From contig JAMJFZ010000242.1 in NCBI GenBank assembly GCA_026225945.1, positions 6,045,501-6,109,500 on the forward strand: a stretch of DNA of 64,000 nucleotides, in the 5' to 3' direction. Positions 24,055 to 35,755 of the stretch are shown piece after piece. The first letter of the stretch is position 1, and every line of letters begins with the position of its first letter. The position numbers and the translations under genes were made by a program. Under the pieces are notes generated by a model. That model made no database searches, was not told where the DNA came from, and saw only the letters and a list, made by a program, of their open reading frames with translations. The stretch comes from Cricetomys ansorgei (Eukaryota > Chordata > Mammalia > Rodentia > Nesomyidae).

Positions 24055-25101
24055 TGCTGGGAGCCCCAATACCCTGGCAATGTGGTGGAAGACTGTTGAC
24101 AAGGTTCCAGACTCCCCGGCTAGGAATTTCAGCTTACCAGCCCTTTCTCCCCTTTGCTGTAATGGCAAAAAAAGCCTTTCATTAGTCTGTATGGCCTAGT
24201 AATACCTAGGCTGGCTGGTGTTAGCTGAGAAGGAGAAGCAGCCATTTTTTACTCAAAAGTAATTGTCATTGTAAAATATCTTGCGGGCTTCTAAGTCCTG
24301 GCATGTGTAAAACTACCTATTCATATTGATAGTACATTGCAAAGGATATTCCTGGAATGGGTGTTGGTCCTCCCAGGAAGAAACAAGCCTTTAACAGATA
24401 GAAGCAAAAGGAGCCTAGATAGAGAAAAAATAAATACGCACCAAACAGCTAAAAACCATAAATTGAAAACCTTCTTTGCCTACATGGCACTCTGCTCTGT
24501 TTGAGGCAGATGGAGATATTATTCAGCTAACAGTAACATTCAACTAATTATGGGTTATTGAGTCAAATGTTCTTTCATAGCAAACAAGATAACCTTGAAG
24601 TTTGTAAGTCCGCAGGAGGAAGGACACCCAGCTCCTTCCCCTGGGCATGACTACATCTACATAAGAAACCAGTTCCTCTGAAGGCCTGAGCAACATCTGT
24701 ATACCAAAACAACTGTACTTGGCTTTTTAAACTTCTTGCCAGAGCAATTCTCTCTCTGGTGTGGGCCCTTTCCCCTGGTAATGTATATTGTCAGTCTTTC
24801 CCTCCTTCTCTTCTTGATGTGGTTTTTCCACTGATAAGGCTCATTGTCAGTCTCTCTCTTGCCCCTCTCTTTTCTTAATATGTATACTGTTAATTCCCCT
24901 ATTAAAAATGCTCCTGCGTTTTACTTCTAAAGTGTGTTCCATGTGTCATTTTAAAGCACGATCGTGAATGCCATTTCCTTGGGTCCCATAAAAGAACGAA
25001 CTACCTTGTTCGTTTGTCATTTCTTCATTTTCCCTGCGCTCATACTCCCTCCTGCAGAGTTTTTGTGAACCCATTTGTGGAAAAGACTGGTTCCCTCCAC
25101 A
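24055..25101 (+). mobile_element. solo LTR, 1,047 bp
   Basis: Starts TGCTGGGAGCC and ends CCCTCCACA. It is flanked by a perfect 6 bp duplication GTTTCC (24049-24054 and 25102-25107). An ATTAAA at 24901-24906 and the following 'tttaaagcacgatcgtgaat' give plus orientation and suggest the R/U5 part. The length and 6 bp duplication fit a class II rodent ERV. No internal retroviral genes are joined, so it is a solo LTR. The frame 23842-24168 crosses its edge and is not a gene. Confidence 0.8.
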
Positions 25102-25680
25102 GTTTCCTTATTGGAGAGGGGTTAAAAAAAAAGTTAATGTCAATAAGAGGTATGATCAAGCTTTCCCACTCATGAGAAGTGTCATTGGTGCTTTTTGCTT
25201 GGGGGAGGGATAAAATTCAATAATTTCCATTAATGACAATGCATCTTATAACGTTGTTTTCCTTCTGATGGTCAATCATTATAATGCTTAGTGCTTAGTG
25301 CACTAAGTGCTGGTGCTTAGTGACTGAAAAGGCTGAGTCCCTGTTGTTGCCATTATCATTGGCCTGTCAGACTTTCAGGGTTGCAGTCAAGAGTTGTTGA
25401 CTCTCTCCTGTCTCTGATATCACCATCTGATGGAAACATTCTGGATTCATGATTTGGTCTGGGACTTTCTGGGTGTCTAAGAGGGGATTGGTGCCTGGTG
25501 CCTGGTTTGAAAGCACAAGGATGAGATATAAGCAGCACATTATCTGCCCAGATGGATAATAATTTGGGAAGAGGCCAAATTAGCCCCATAGTAAAGTCTT
25601 GGACAAAGTATTTCTCTGATGATCAACTTAGCTACACGAAGAACTGAGCTGAGTCTGACTTAGACTTGAGACACGCAGAT
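25102..25680. other. unassigned sequence with a 14 bp palindrome
   Basis: CTTAGTGCACTAAG at 25294-25307 is a perfect palindrome within a run of GTGCTTAGTG direct repeats. Nothing else seen. Confidence 0.5.
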
Positions 25681-25735
25681 AAAACAACAACAGCAAAAAA
25701 CAAACAAACAAAACCCCAAAACAAAAACAAAAAGC
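25681..25735. repeat. A/C-rich low-complexity tract
   Basis: AAAAC and CAA units. No attached SINE recognised. Confidence 0.8.
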
Positions 25736-26124
25736 AGTGATGCCAAGTGTGGCCATCCATCGGATAGCTGCAGGATGTGGTGAAGAGTTCACGCTTTCAG
25801 CAAGCTTGCTGTTGAGATCCTGTGAGGCAATCTAGCCAGCCTTTACCATAATCCACACCAGGAGCACTGTCAAACCAATAATGTATTGCTAATCTGACTG
25901 ATCTGCAATATTGGTGATATCAGTAAGTAAAAATAAGTACATCTACAGGAGGGGGCAATTTTTAATTAAACTTACTTAAATATTTTGGCCTTGTGGCCTA
26001 CTCTGATGGTTTATGATAAAACTATGGAAAGCATACAAAGATGGAGGCAGGAACAACACAAATGGCACTGTAAATGGCCAACAAGTTAGGAACCCAGCCC
26101 CTGTTTGCCTTTGTCTTCTTGTAG

Positions 26125-26126
<2 letters not shown>
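25736..26126. other. unassigned sequence
   Basis: No repeat or gene recognised. Confidence 0.4.
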
Positions 26127-26179
<53 letters not shown>

Positions 26180-26242
26180 GTTTTATATGTGTGTTTTATA
26201 TATAAATCTATAATATATAAAACACACACGTGCACATATATA

Positions 26243-26329
<87 letters not shown>

Positions 26330-26332
26330 TTT
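26127..26332. repeat. compound (TA)n-(TG)n-(TA)n tract with central hairpin
   Basis: About 25 TA units, a 65 bp linker, a TG tract and about 25 more TA units. The linker holds a perfect 16 bp inverted repeat: TGTGTGTTTTATATAT (26188-26203) and its complement (26213-26228) with a 9 nt loop. Frames reading through it are artefacts. Confidence 0.95.
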
Positions 26333-26335
26333 TCA

Positions 26336-26530
26336 GGGCTGACCATTTGTTATCAGATAACCAATTGGTGTGCTCTTCCCTGGGGAAGACTGTTTCTCCA
26401 ATTCTCAGCATTCCTTGGTTGCCTGAAGATCTCTGTGTAGGGTTGAGGCCTCCTGTGGTTTTCCCCCATCCACTTTGACATGTCTATTGGTGTTGTTCTT
26501 GTCCATCTCATATGCAGTCATCACCCTTTA
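26336..26530 (-). mobile_element. rodent L1 (Lx-type) 3' UTR fragment
   Basis: 'ataaccaattggtgtgctc', 'ttccctggggaagac' and 'gtgtagggttgaggcctc' are antisense Lx 3' UTR blocks as I recall them. Confidence 0.55.
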
Positions 26531-27300
26531 TTAAGGAAACTTCTCTTTGCAACAGACAGAAACCACTACAGAAAAACACAGCCAATCAAAGCGCATCATA
26601 TTTTAAATGAAGAGACCCCTTCCCTAGAAATGAAATAAACGGAGGTGACTGACATCGCACATAATTGTTGTCACAGTTAATTCCATGCAGTGGTTTGCTC
26701 TGCTTCTGAACCCAAGAACACGGACATCAGTATTGGGGTTGAGTTTCCCCCAGAATGGTTTTCTTTCAGCCAAAGAACTGAAATTTTGTTCCTGCCAAGA
26801 CCCTCAACTTAGTTGCACTGTTCAAACATGCCCTAGCTCTGTACTGTGCATCTGAGGTTGTTTAAACCCAGTTTGATCCCTGGGAATTTAGCTAAATCTC
26901 ACCTGTCTTTTGATGGGTGCCACTGCACTTATCTCCTGACTGTTGCGTCAACTTCTGAAATGTGCACAGTCTACCCCATTCTGGTCACATTCATATTCAC
27001 AGAGGTCTGATTTGTAAAAAAAAAAAAAGCTGACAGAGAGTTGTAATTCATCCTGTGACTTATATTTGTTTTTATTTGTCAAAAATTTTATGAGAAAACT
27101 GCCAAAAAAGAGAAAACTGTAAAAAAAAATTGGGTGACATTAAGTTAGGTTTGTAAATCCAAGTTTACCAATAAAAAAAAAGGATGATTGTTTAAACAAG
27201 AATCAAAGCAGAGCTGGTAGTTGGCAGAACACCTTAATTTAAGAAGGAGACATTCTCCAGGCTGCATGGGGATTTAGAAGACATTGAATTTGATCCATGT
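26531..27300. other. unassigned sequence
   Basis: Only A runs (27018-27030, 27122-27130, 27173-27181). No gene or repeat recognised. Confidence 0.4.
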
Positions 27301-27332
27301 GTTGTGCAAATATAAAAGCCAGCTGAGAGTTG

Positions 27333-27530
27333 TCTATTGACTTGTATTTTGGAGTTACACCCAAGTCCAGTGAAAGGCTGGGCCCGGAGAGACTGTCTCC
27401 CAGCCCATTCAGCTCAGAGATCGTTAATGACAGCGGCTCAGACGGCCTGTCTAAGATCAATATGGAAGAGGTTTTGCAACTCGCACTGTCTTTGAAAGAT
27501 TACAGAAGTCAAAAACGACAAGTGAACTAA
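27333..27530 (+). other. coding-like or conserved-looking patch
   Basis: Open for 66 codons with balanced composition, including 'INMEEVLQLALSLKDYRS', and ending at TAA 27528-27530. The patch keeps about six CpGs in 130 bp against a CpG-poor background, which suggests selection or recent origin. A weak donor-like CAA|GTGAAC lies at its end and no good acceptor precedes it. The opposite strand is open too. I cannot name a family. It could be a conserved non-coding element. Confidence 0.25.
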
Positions 27531-28074
27531 TGAAATCAACATGCGATTTGTATAAAATCTACCAAGTTTTCCTTTACTCATTGCTTTTTGTGGGAAAGAA
27601 ACTCAATCCTCACTGCATACTCCTGTGTCCTGACTTACCACCGCCCTTTGCCCTCGGTTTGCCTTCTTGCAGGTGGGAAACGTCAAGTAACAGCTTTGGC
27701 TAATGATGTAGGGATGAAAGGGTCGTATGTCACTCCTGGGCAGGAGCAGTGAAAAGCACCAGAGGATCCTCTAGCTCACGTCCTTGGCTATGGATATCTC
27801 TACAGAGCATATTCTAGAAATTGCTGCTTCCTGTTACAAACAGATTTGCACCATGGCTTTCTTGAGAGCAGCCTAGCCACTAGCAGAAGTGATAATTAGA
27901 CACTGGGGTCTCAGAGTTCACCTAGATCCAAAGTTGCTACCCCAACATGATCACTTGAAGTTTTTAAAATTTTCTTGTAAAATGCAAATACTATATATAC
28001 ATGTGTTATAAAGCAGACATTATGAAATGCAACACACATAAATGTATATGAAATAAGAATTATGACAAGAGTTA
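27531..28074. other. unassigned sequence
   Basis: No repeat or gene recognised. Confidence 0.4.
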
Positions 28075-28325
28075 ACATCCATTTAATAATTATCGTATCA
28101 GTGCCACATGTGAATTATTTCACTGACATTTTTGGAAATCCTTAAAGATACAAAAGTTTCTGGATCACATTTTGTAGATGAAGAAATTGAATTTCAGAGA
28201 GGTTAATATACATCAGATAATGTATCAAAGTTGCACAGTCAGGAATTGCTGTATCTTGGACAGGAATTAGTCTAGATCCAAACTGGGCTGAGTGTGGCTA
28301 TTGAACCATATTGCTTACAAACTGA
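28075..28325 (+). mobile_element. MIR SINE, ancient
   Basis: 'cattttgtagatgaagaaat', 'ttcagagaggttaat' and 'agttgcacagtcagg' follow the conserved MIR core in order. Confidence 0.75.
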
Positions 28326-28535
28326 GATCCATCTGAAGTGGAGTTAAAGGAACATGGCCGAGAAAAGCCCGGCAGCCTCCTGGAAGTAGTGGCTTATGGT
28401 TCTCTGAAGATGTCTAGACAGAACCAATAGGAGAAGGGGAAGGATCTTGGCGTGGAGGATTGGAGCGTGGAGAAAGAGTACAGGTGATGGCGGAGTAGGA
28501 GGTGAGGAGGGGCACGGTAGGGGGAGAAGAAAGGG
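28326..28535. other. G-rich sequence upstream of a TATA box
   Basis: Purine-rich, G-rich stretch (28430-28538) with no recognised repeat. Confidence 0.45.
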
Positions 28536-28540
28536 GGGGC

Positions 28541-28757
28541 TATAAAATATCCAAACTAAGACTTGCAGCCTCAGGCATCTCCCCTCCAATGTCTCTCTCT
28601 GTTGTTCTTTGGTCCTTACCAGTCAGTCATTTAATTCTTTGTTAATACCGGGGAAGGAACGGAGCAGTCCCCTCGACAGCCACCGTCGTCTCTCCGTTAC
28701 AGTGTCACTCATAAATTTTCAACGTTCGTTCTCTGCTTCTTGCTCTTTTAACGACCG
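28541..28757 (+). promoter_or_regulatory. candidate promoter: TATA box plus CpG patch
   Basis: TATAAAAT at 28541-28548 follows a GGGGGGGC run. About 100 bp downstream, 28649-28757 holds ten CpGs, much denser than the surroundings. This could be a small promoter and first exon, or part of an unrecognised LTR. No coding frame can be tied to it. Confidence 0.25.
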
Positions 28758-29705
28758 ATTATGTTTTCCATGGCATGGTTCTTACATGCTCCCTTGTAAT
28801 CCTCCTGCAATGTTATTTTTTGTCTGTCAGGCTATATTATAATGCCACTCTTCTATTGTGGAGCCCTAGAATGCTTCTTTTGTATGTATGCCATTGTTAA
28901 ATTCTTACAAATTGATTTCTGATCCAAGAGGAGTACATAGTTTTTTGATTTTCTTTAAATCACCGTGAAATTTTTCTTGTATAGCTAATTTAGATTTGAT
29001 CAGTCTGGTGTAGGATTTTATGATTCATCCAAAATCTTTCCAACAGTTTGATATTTTGCTTAAACTTGAATTTATTAGATTAATTTTATAAAACTGAATA
29101 TTTTTCTAATTCTAATAGACTATTTTATTTTTATTAATTGCTTATATGTGATTTTTTACCCTTTTTGTAACTCAGAAATTAAGACATATTTAAAAAATAA
29201 TAGCTTATTTTACAAGCGACTTGTGGTAGTTCTTCCAGGAAAAAAAAAAAAAAAAAGATGTTGGAACTGAAATATTTATGAAATTTCCTAAGGGCTTATG
29301 AACCACTTAGCTTTTATCTTAGTAGAAGTTATAAAATGAGCTAAGATATGTTTGATTAAGACTTATGGTACATAATGCCCTCTAACCATGTGACCTTGAT
29401 CAGAACGGGTGTCTGCTTTAATTCATTGATTTCTCAGCTTATAAAGCATAGGCAATACATGGGTGACATGTGAAAGGCTTTATAAACAATGGCAGAAAGA
29501 ACACTGGTAAAATTGCGGTTCTACACTTTGAGCAGTATTATAAATAAATAATACATATTATAATATATAATAATATATATTATAAATGAAATTATATAAA
29601 AATTTCTCATATATATTCTGTATGATTAAAAAATCAAATGAGTTGATAAAATTAGACAAATAGGAGTGGATACAAGCAAACACCCAGTGTTTAGAGCTAA
29701 CTCTG
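28758..29705. other. AT-rich unassigned sequence
   Basis: An A run at 29241-29256 and AT-only stretches at 29538-29600. No gene recognised. Confidence 0.45.
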
Positions 29706-29940
29706 ATCACAAAGAAACACAGGCACTGGAGAAGGATTCAGCAGTAGAGAGAATGTACTGCTCCGGCAGAGAGGTCTGAGTTTGGTTCACGGTACCCATG
29801 TTGGTGGGCTCACAACCACCTGTCACTACAGCTCCAGGGAGTTCAGATATCTCTGTGCGAACTACACTCACGTGCACATACCCACACACATACAGACACG
29901 AACACATTCACATAATTTAAAATAAAATAATTTTAAAGGA
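29706..29940 (+). mobile_element. B2-family SINE
   Basis: 'cactggagaaggattcagca', then 'ggtctgagtttggttcacgg' (B-box region), 'gctcacaaccacctgtcac' and a CA-rich then A/T-rich tail. Confidence 0.85.
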
Positions 29941-30066
29941 AGCACAGGAGGGTAAATAAATAGTATTTATACAAAATTTATCCTTCCACTCAATTATTGT
30001 TTTTACTGCTGTCTCTCAATTTTTGTATAATTGCTTATGTTTATGCAATGTGCACATGGATCAGAA

Positions 30067-30155
30067 GAGAGGAGAGAGAGAGAGAGAGAGAGAGGAAGAG
30101 GGAGGGAGAGGGAGGGAGAGGGAAGGAGAAAGAGAAGGAGGGAGGGACAGAGAGT
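30067..30155. repeat. (GA)n / GGGA-rich purine tract
   Basis: Nearly pure purine on the plus strand (GAGAGA then GGGAGGGAGA units). Potential triplex-forming sequence. Confidence 0.95.
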
Positions 30156-30924
30156 TAGAGAGAACAAACAAGTGATAATGTATTTAATGGAACCAAGGAT
30201 GGCCTTTCTTTATTTGGAAAATGAAAGACCTTTTTGTTATGCTAATATTTTTATATTAAGGCCAAGGCTTAACAATCAGACATGTCACTTTAAAGTCACT
30301 GTAAATACAGGAAAGCTATGTAGGCAGCTAGACTGAATTTTGAAAATGATTACAATTTGGATTTGTTAGCTGTGAGTCTTAGGTATTTGTGTGCCCTCAT
30401 GTAAAGAAAAAAAATGAATAATCTTCTTAATAGTGGCATTTGGGTTTTATATGTGTTCATCTATACAAAATGCCGGTTATTTGAACATTTTAAGAGAAGT
30501 GTTATCCCTAATTATAATGTCAGTTAAAGGCACAACTTTGAAATTCAGTTTTATAAGGACAAAATGTTTGGGTGGCACTTGAGCTTGAACTCAGTTTGAC
30601 TGAATCCATCACTGGTGTTTCTGTATGAGGGCTGAAATATTCCTAGTGTATTAAGTCCATCAGTCCAATGGGCCTTAAATTATGCTTGCCTCCAAAGAAA
30701 GAAGAAAGATGAATGACATTTTGAGACTATAACTTAAACAATGATTTAAAGTCATCAGATTTGTAAATGTAATTCTTTTACTAACAGTTCCTTAAAGCAG
30801 TGACATATTTCCATACATAAAAAGGTAAACAAAAGCACCGGAGGCAATAAAATGAGACTTCTATGGTATTCTGCCTCCCATTGGAATGCTCCCATTATGA
30901 TTGTAGCACTTACCAGAAAGCGGA
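30156..30924. other. unassigned sequence
   Basis: No repeat or gene recognised. Confidence 0.4.
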
Positions 30925-31905
30925 CCACTGTTATAACAGGCCTGACTCTGCTGATTTTCAGAGGAATGTGGAAGATTTGGGGAATTTAGACTAGGAAAGC
31001 AGTTGAATACTCTAAGTAGGGCTTAACAACCATCCTAGCCTGACGTTGGAAGATAATAGTGCTGAGAACAACTTGGACTGTAAAAGCCCAGTTCTGGATT
31101 TTTTCAGAGGAACACTTACCAACTAAGCTAGAGACCATTCATTCTTATGGTATTTTGGCAAATAATGTGACTGCTTTCTGCCCTTGTCCTAAGAATTTGC
31201 CTGATGCTAAGTTGAAAAGTTTTGGATTAATTTCATTGGCACAGAAGATTTCAAGACAGCTTAATATTGACTCTGTCTCATGGTTATTAATAATCACTCT
31301 TATTCAGGTGTTCAATAAAAAGGAACAAGGGGACTAAAAAGAAATACAAAATTTATAGTTGAGGAGAAAAAGAGCACCAAGAACTGAAACACTGGAGCCA
31401 AGGCCTGTGCTGAAAGAGATAAGGAGAGGCCTGGTGTGAAGTGGAACAAAGAACATGGGGCCTTCAGGTCAAGATACCAGCCAGCTAATCCTGGAACTTG
31501 TGAAGGGAAAAGACCTAAGGAATTTCTTGTCCTGAGAAAGTAACCACAGATGAAAGCTTATGTGAATGTAGTTTAAGAAGGGGACCAGGCTCCACCCCAT
31601 GCTAGCAGCAGAACTAATGCAGCTTCAGCCATGAGGTTCTGTCTTTAGAGTCGTGAGTGATACAGGAGTGAAGTGGTTGCTGAGTCTTCATCCACGGTTA
31701 AGGAATGCTGCTGACCCAGGTGTGTAGCAGGCGGTCCCTGCATGGCATCCTGGAAGGCCATTGCGTGGAGGGGTGAAGGTGTGAAGGTGGAGCCTAGATT
31801 ACATTGAAGATCCAAGGAGGCTGGAGATGTCAGAGCTGTAGGGTATCTGTCTGCCAAGGAGAACTGTAGACAGGAAGTGGTACCAGCCTAAGAGAGGAGG
31901 AGGGT
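30925..31905 (+). mobile_element. second copy of the composite's internal part
   Basis: Collinear with 1818-2770: 'taacaggcctgactctgctg', 'gcccttgtcctaagaattt', 'agatttcaagacagctt' and 'gggaccaggctccaccc'. It lacks the flanking LTR-like units here. Confidence 0.75.
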
Positions 31906-31965
31906 GTGGGAGGGAGGGAGAGGGAGAGAAAGAGAGAAAGGGAGAGACAGAGACAGGTGTTGTGA
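31906..31965. repeat. GA-rich purine tract
   Basis: GGGAGGGAGAGGGAGAGAAA-type units at the end of the composite copy. Confidence 0.9.
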
Positions 31966-32765
31966 TCAGTTAAGGTGACAAGATTAAATACTTGGGTGTT
32001 CCTCTTCCAACAGGCCACACAGTGTGACTTACCAAACCATAACACTCCCAAGAATTCTATACCACCACCTGGTTTTTGCATCTATTGTGAACTGATTTCC
32101 CAATGCTGGCTTCTTCAGGTGCATTTGCACGGCACTTAAATGAGTCTACAAATCTTTACATAGAGGATGGGCAGGAGAATGATGCAAATTCCTGAGCCAT
32201 CATCTCATTCTGAATAATGGGTCAGGGGAGATAATCTTTATAAAGCAGTTTGAAAGTCCATTGTCATCTGTTTTGAGTAAATGCCAGGTGATCACAGAAA
32301 GTTGTAACTGAGGAGATATCAAAATCCAACGTAAGTTCTAACAAATAAGAGAATATTCTATCAATTATTATCAGATCCCTGTTGCCTACAGTAGCATGGC
32401 CAGGAGGCCTGAACTTAGTTCTTCACGCTCCTCATTCATTCTCTTTGAGCCATCCCTCTTTCATATTCTGGAGCCTTTCCATCATGCCACCTAGAATTTA
32501 CCCATCCTTAGTAAACTCACTAAGCTGCTCAGCTATGTTCAGGGCTAATAGTCAATGGGATCCTGCTTTCTCTTGCTACATACACTGCCCAGGTTGTTTC
32601 TCTGGGTCATAGAGGCTCTGGGTGGTACTCTGGCTGTAGCTGCAGCTGTTGATGCTCCATCTACCACACCTGGCTCCTAGAGGAGGCCCTAGCTGAGGAA
32701 ACCATTTCCAACCCTAACATACCCTTTTGCATGAGAGAATGGTACCCTACTCAGTCTTGGGGGTT
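31966..32765. other. unassigned sequence
   Basis: No repeat or gene recognised. Confidence 0.4.
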
Positions 32766-33155
32766 AATTGCTTTCTTTTGATATTATAACACACAGAAAA
32801 AAGTCACTTACGGAGAAGAATTTATTTGGCTTACATATCCCAGGTCACAGTCCATTGAGGGAAGCCAAAGCAGGAACTTGGAGGCAGGAATTAAAGCAGA
32901 GGCCACAGAAGAATGCTGCTTACTGGCGTTGTATCCTATGGTTTGCTCAGCCTCCTTTTTTGTATAACCCATGACTACCTTCCCAGGGACTGCACCATTC
33001 CCAGTGTGCTGGTCCCTTCTGTACCAATATTAATTAAGAAAATGTTTCACAGAGTTGCTTATAGGCCAGTCTGATGGAGGCATTTTTTCAACTGAGATTC
33101 CTTCCTCCCAAATGACTGTAGCTAACGCCTAGTTGGAAAAAACCTGATCAATACA
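32766..33155 (-). mobile_element. rodent LTR-like repeat, minus copy
   Basis: Reverse complement of the 1426-1817 unit: 'gaatttatttggcttaca', 'ttggaggcaggaattaaagc', 'attaattaagaaaatg' and 'tcaactgagattccttcctc'. Confidence 0.8.
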
Positions 33156-33572
33156 GTGATGCATAGAATAGGTAGGATAAACTGTTATGGTAAAAAATCA
33201 CAGCCTCTGAGTTGTAGGTTATATCATCTATTGCTTTGAGCACCTATTGTTTGGAATGTTTTCCTAGAGTGTTTTGTGCTTTGAGTAGGATGATGGGCTG
33301 AAGATGGAGACGTGAATTATATGGGCTATGGGCAGGCATTATATCAACTAGTTTACTTTTCTTGATATTCTTTGCAAGTAAACAGTAATATTCTCCAGTT
33401 AGTTGCTTAAGACCTATTCCAATGACATGTGAACATGAAAATAAAAATATATGATATATTAAAAGTAAAAATGTAAGAATACATGTATCAACCACATGGA
33501 CGGAGATGTGTTATTTTACGGAAGATTAGTGGCCCTTTAAGACTTGTGAAATTAGATTGTTAAATTGCTGTT

Positions 33573-33575
<3 letters not shown>
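33156..33575. other. unassigned sequence
   Basis: No repeat or gene recognised. Confidence 0.4.
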
Positions 33576-33626
<51 letters not shown>

Positions 33627-33639
33627 TAATGTAAGGTGG
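33576..33639. repeat. (TG)n microsatellite
   Basis: About 25 TG units, again at the tail side of a minus-strand composite SINE. Confidence 0.95.
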
Positions 33640-33962
33640 TAGGTATATGTATATAACATATGTACATGTGCATACATACTCACAAAGGTTAGAGGAGGGT
33701 ATCAGATATTCTCTTCTATTACCCTCTGCCTTGTTCTCTTGAGACAGGGTCTCTTCCTAAATTAAAAACACATGCTATATATTTGGTTAGTTTGGCAGCT
33801 AGCATGCCCTGGCAATTCTCCTGTCTCTGCCTTCCTCGACACTGGGGTTAACAGGTACACACAAAACCATGCTTGGCTTGTTGCTTGGGTGCTAGAATCT
33901 GATCTTAGATCCTTTGGTTGTGGAGGAAGCACTCTCAACCACTAGAACATCTCTCTAGCCCC
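33640..33962 (-). mobile_element. composite SINE (B2/B3 ends, B1-like core)
   Basis: 'aaggttagaggagggtatc', 'cttgagacagggtctcttcc' and 'caattctcctgtctctgcc', then 'ctcaaccactagaacatc' and 'tctctagcccc'. Same architecture as 12101-12404. Confidence 0.75.
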
Positions 33963-35582
33963 TGAGACATCTTTTGCAATCAGATTCAGGCACCATTTTT
34001 CTTCCAGGAGAGAAAGGAATTAATAAACAGATGGCTATTAATAACCTCTTGAACAAACTATTTTCATATTAATTCTCCATAAAACATTTAGACTCAATAA
34101 CATACCTTAACCCCCAAATTATTTTTCAAAGGTAAAACACAGATGGTTGAGTCACTATCAGAACCATTATAGAGCACATAATTCATCTCCCTTTCCACGA
34201 CATCAGAGCAAATAATGTCAGGCCAGAGCGTCCCATCTTCCAATCTAGCAGGTCTATAAGCAACATGAGTATTTTAACCACGATCATAAGAAGCAATTAT
34301 TAAAGTGACACATTATCCTTGCATTATCTGACCATGTTTACAAGTGAGCATGACATTCCTTGTTAACACCAGGAGGCCTGCATGTTGTCCTATACACTGT
34401 TTATGAACCTGTCTACCTTATTATTTTGTGTTCTCTGCAAATAACCCTGATAGTACCGAACATACGTTGTGGGCAAAAGCTGTCAAGGGAAAAGAAGAAG
34501 GCAGTCAAGGTCATCTATGTCTGTCACCTTTAATACCCATACTTACTCAGTTACCCAGTGAGCGGTAAGAGATTCCAATTGTTATCTTTGAGTATTTTCA
34601 CGTGTGTTAAAAGTAATTCGATGAATTTTTAAATAACTGGAGAAAAATTATTAAAAATGACCACTTATCTTACACAATTTAAAGTCATGGCCTAACAAAT
34701 AGGCTAATAATTGGCTGTGGCTGACGAAACAAGTAATTACAAAAATGTAAATGGCAAGGCTGAGCCAGAGAGACACACATTGCCATTTTCAAACACAGCA
34801 CATTGCTTCTGCTGGAGTCCTACAGAAAAGAGAGCGTTCACCCTGGCTGGAACACACAAAGGGGCAGGGGAAACATTTAGAAACACTTGGTAACTTCTCT
34901 AGATTATGTGCTTTTACAATGTTCCTGACATTTTTATTAATGTGTTTAAGTAAATGTTTACCTAGGCAATATGATTCAACAGTAGTTTTTCTGCTACAAG
35001 TTCTCCACTAACCTCACGTTTTATCTTTGTATTTTACAATGTGGTGAATAAAAATTCACAGAATAGCATGTTGTGCATACCCACCCACCAGAGCACAAAC
35101 ACCATAGTCACCGGGGGCTTCTGTGTTCTCAGTGCAGCTGGCTTGCTGTAAATCAATTACAGTCATTTCCTAAGGATTATGAGATGTACTTGGAGGATGT
35201 GCTCTTATGTGTCTTAATTTGACTTCGGTAAAATTCCACTGGATTATAGGAACAGTGCAGGGCTTTAATATGAGCAGGAGATGAGCTTTATTAGAGGACT
35301 GTGATATTTATTATTCAAGTCATGTTCACACTCTGTTAGAAGTTGTGTCCTGAATAACTTACTCATCCTCAGCATGGATTCTAAACCATCTGAAACTGAA
35401 AGTTAATACCAAGCACGAGACAAAAGGTATAGATTTCTTTAAATGTTATGTCACCCTGCAGAAACAAAATTATGTGAAGACAATATGAATTATTAGAAAG
35501 ATTTGGGATAAAGACATAACATTTAACCTCCCAAAAGATGACTCTATGTTAACTAGATGGGTTTCCTTAAAGAAAGAGTTTA
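33963..35582. other. repeat-poor, conserved-looking sequence
   Basis: About 1.6 kb without any recognised interspersed repeat and with even base composition, as seen in conserved non-coding DNA. I cannot test conservation. No splice-supported exon was seen. Confidence 0.35.
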
Positions 35583-35755
35583 AAGTCGAGCATGGTGGCC
35601 AATGCCTGTTACCCCAGTACTTGGGAAACTGAGGCAGGTGGCTACTTAAAGTTCCATGCCAGCCTGGGCTACATTTTGAGTCCCAGACCAGCCTGGATGA
35701 CAGGTTGAGTTCTTGTTTCACCTACAAAATGAAACAAAATCAAACTAAAGAAATA
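35583..35755 (+). mobile_element. B1-type SINE, old
   Basis: 'gagcatggtggccaatgcct', 'accccagtacttgggaaact', 'gccagcctgggctacat' and a second 'ccagcctggatgaca'. It has a diverged A-rich tail. Confidence 0.85.

Noticed and set aside
25261..25330. GTGCTTAGTG direct repeats considered as a regulatory array or CRISPR-like unit
   Set aside because: There are only three imperfect short units and a palindrome, with no regular spacers.
26013..26440. Ile/Tyr-rich and Thr/His-rich frames on both strands
   Set aside because: They are read through the (TA)n and (TG)n tracts.
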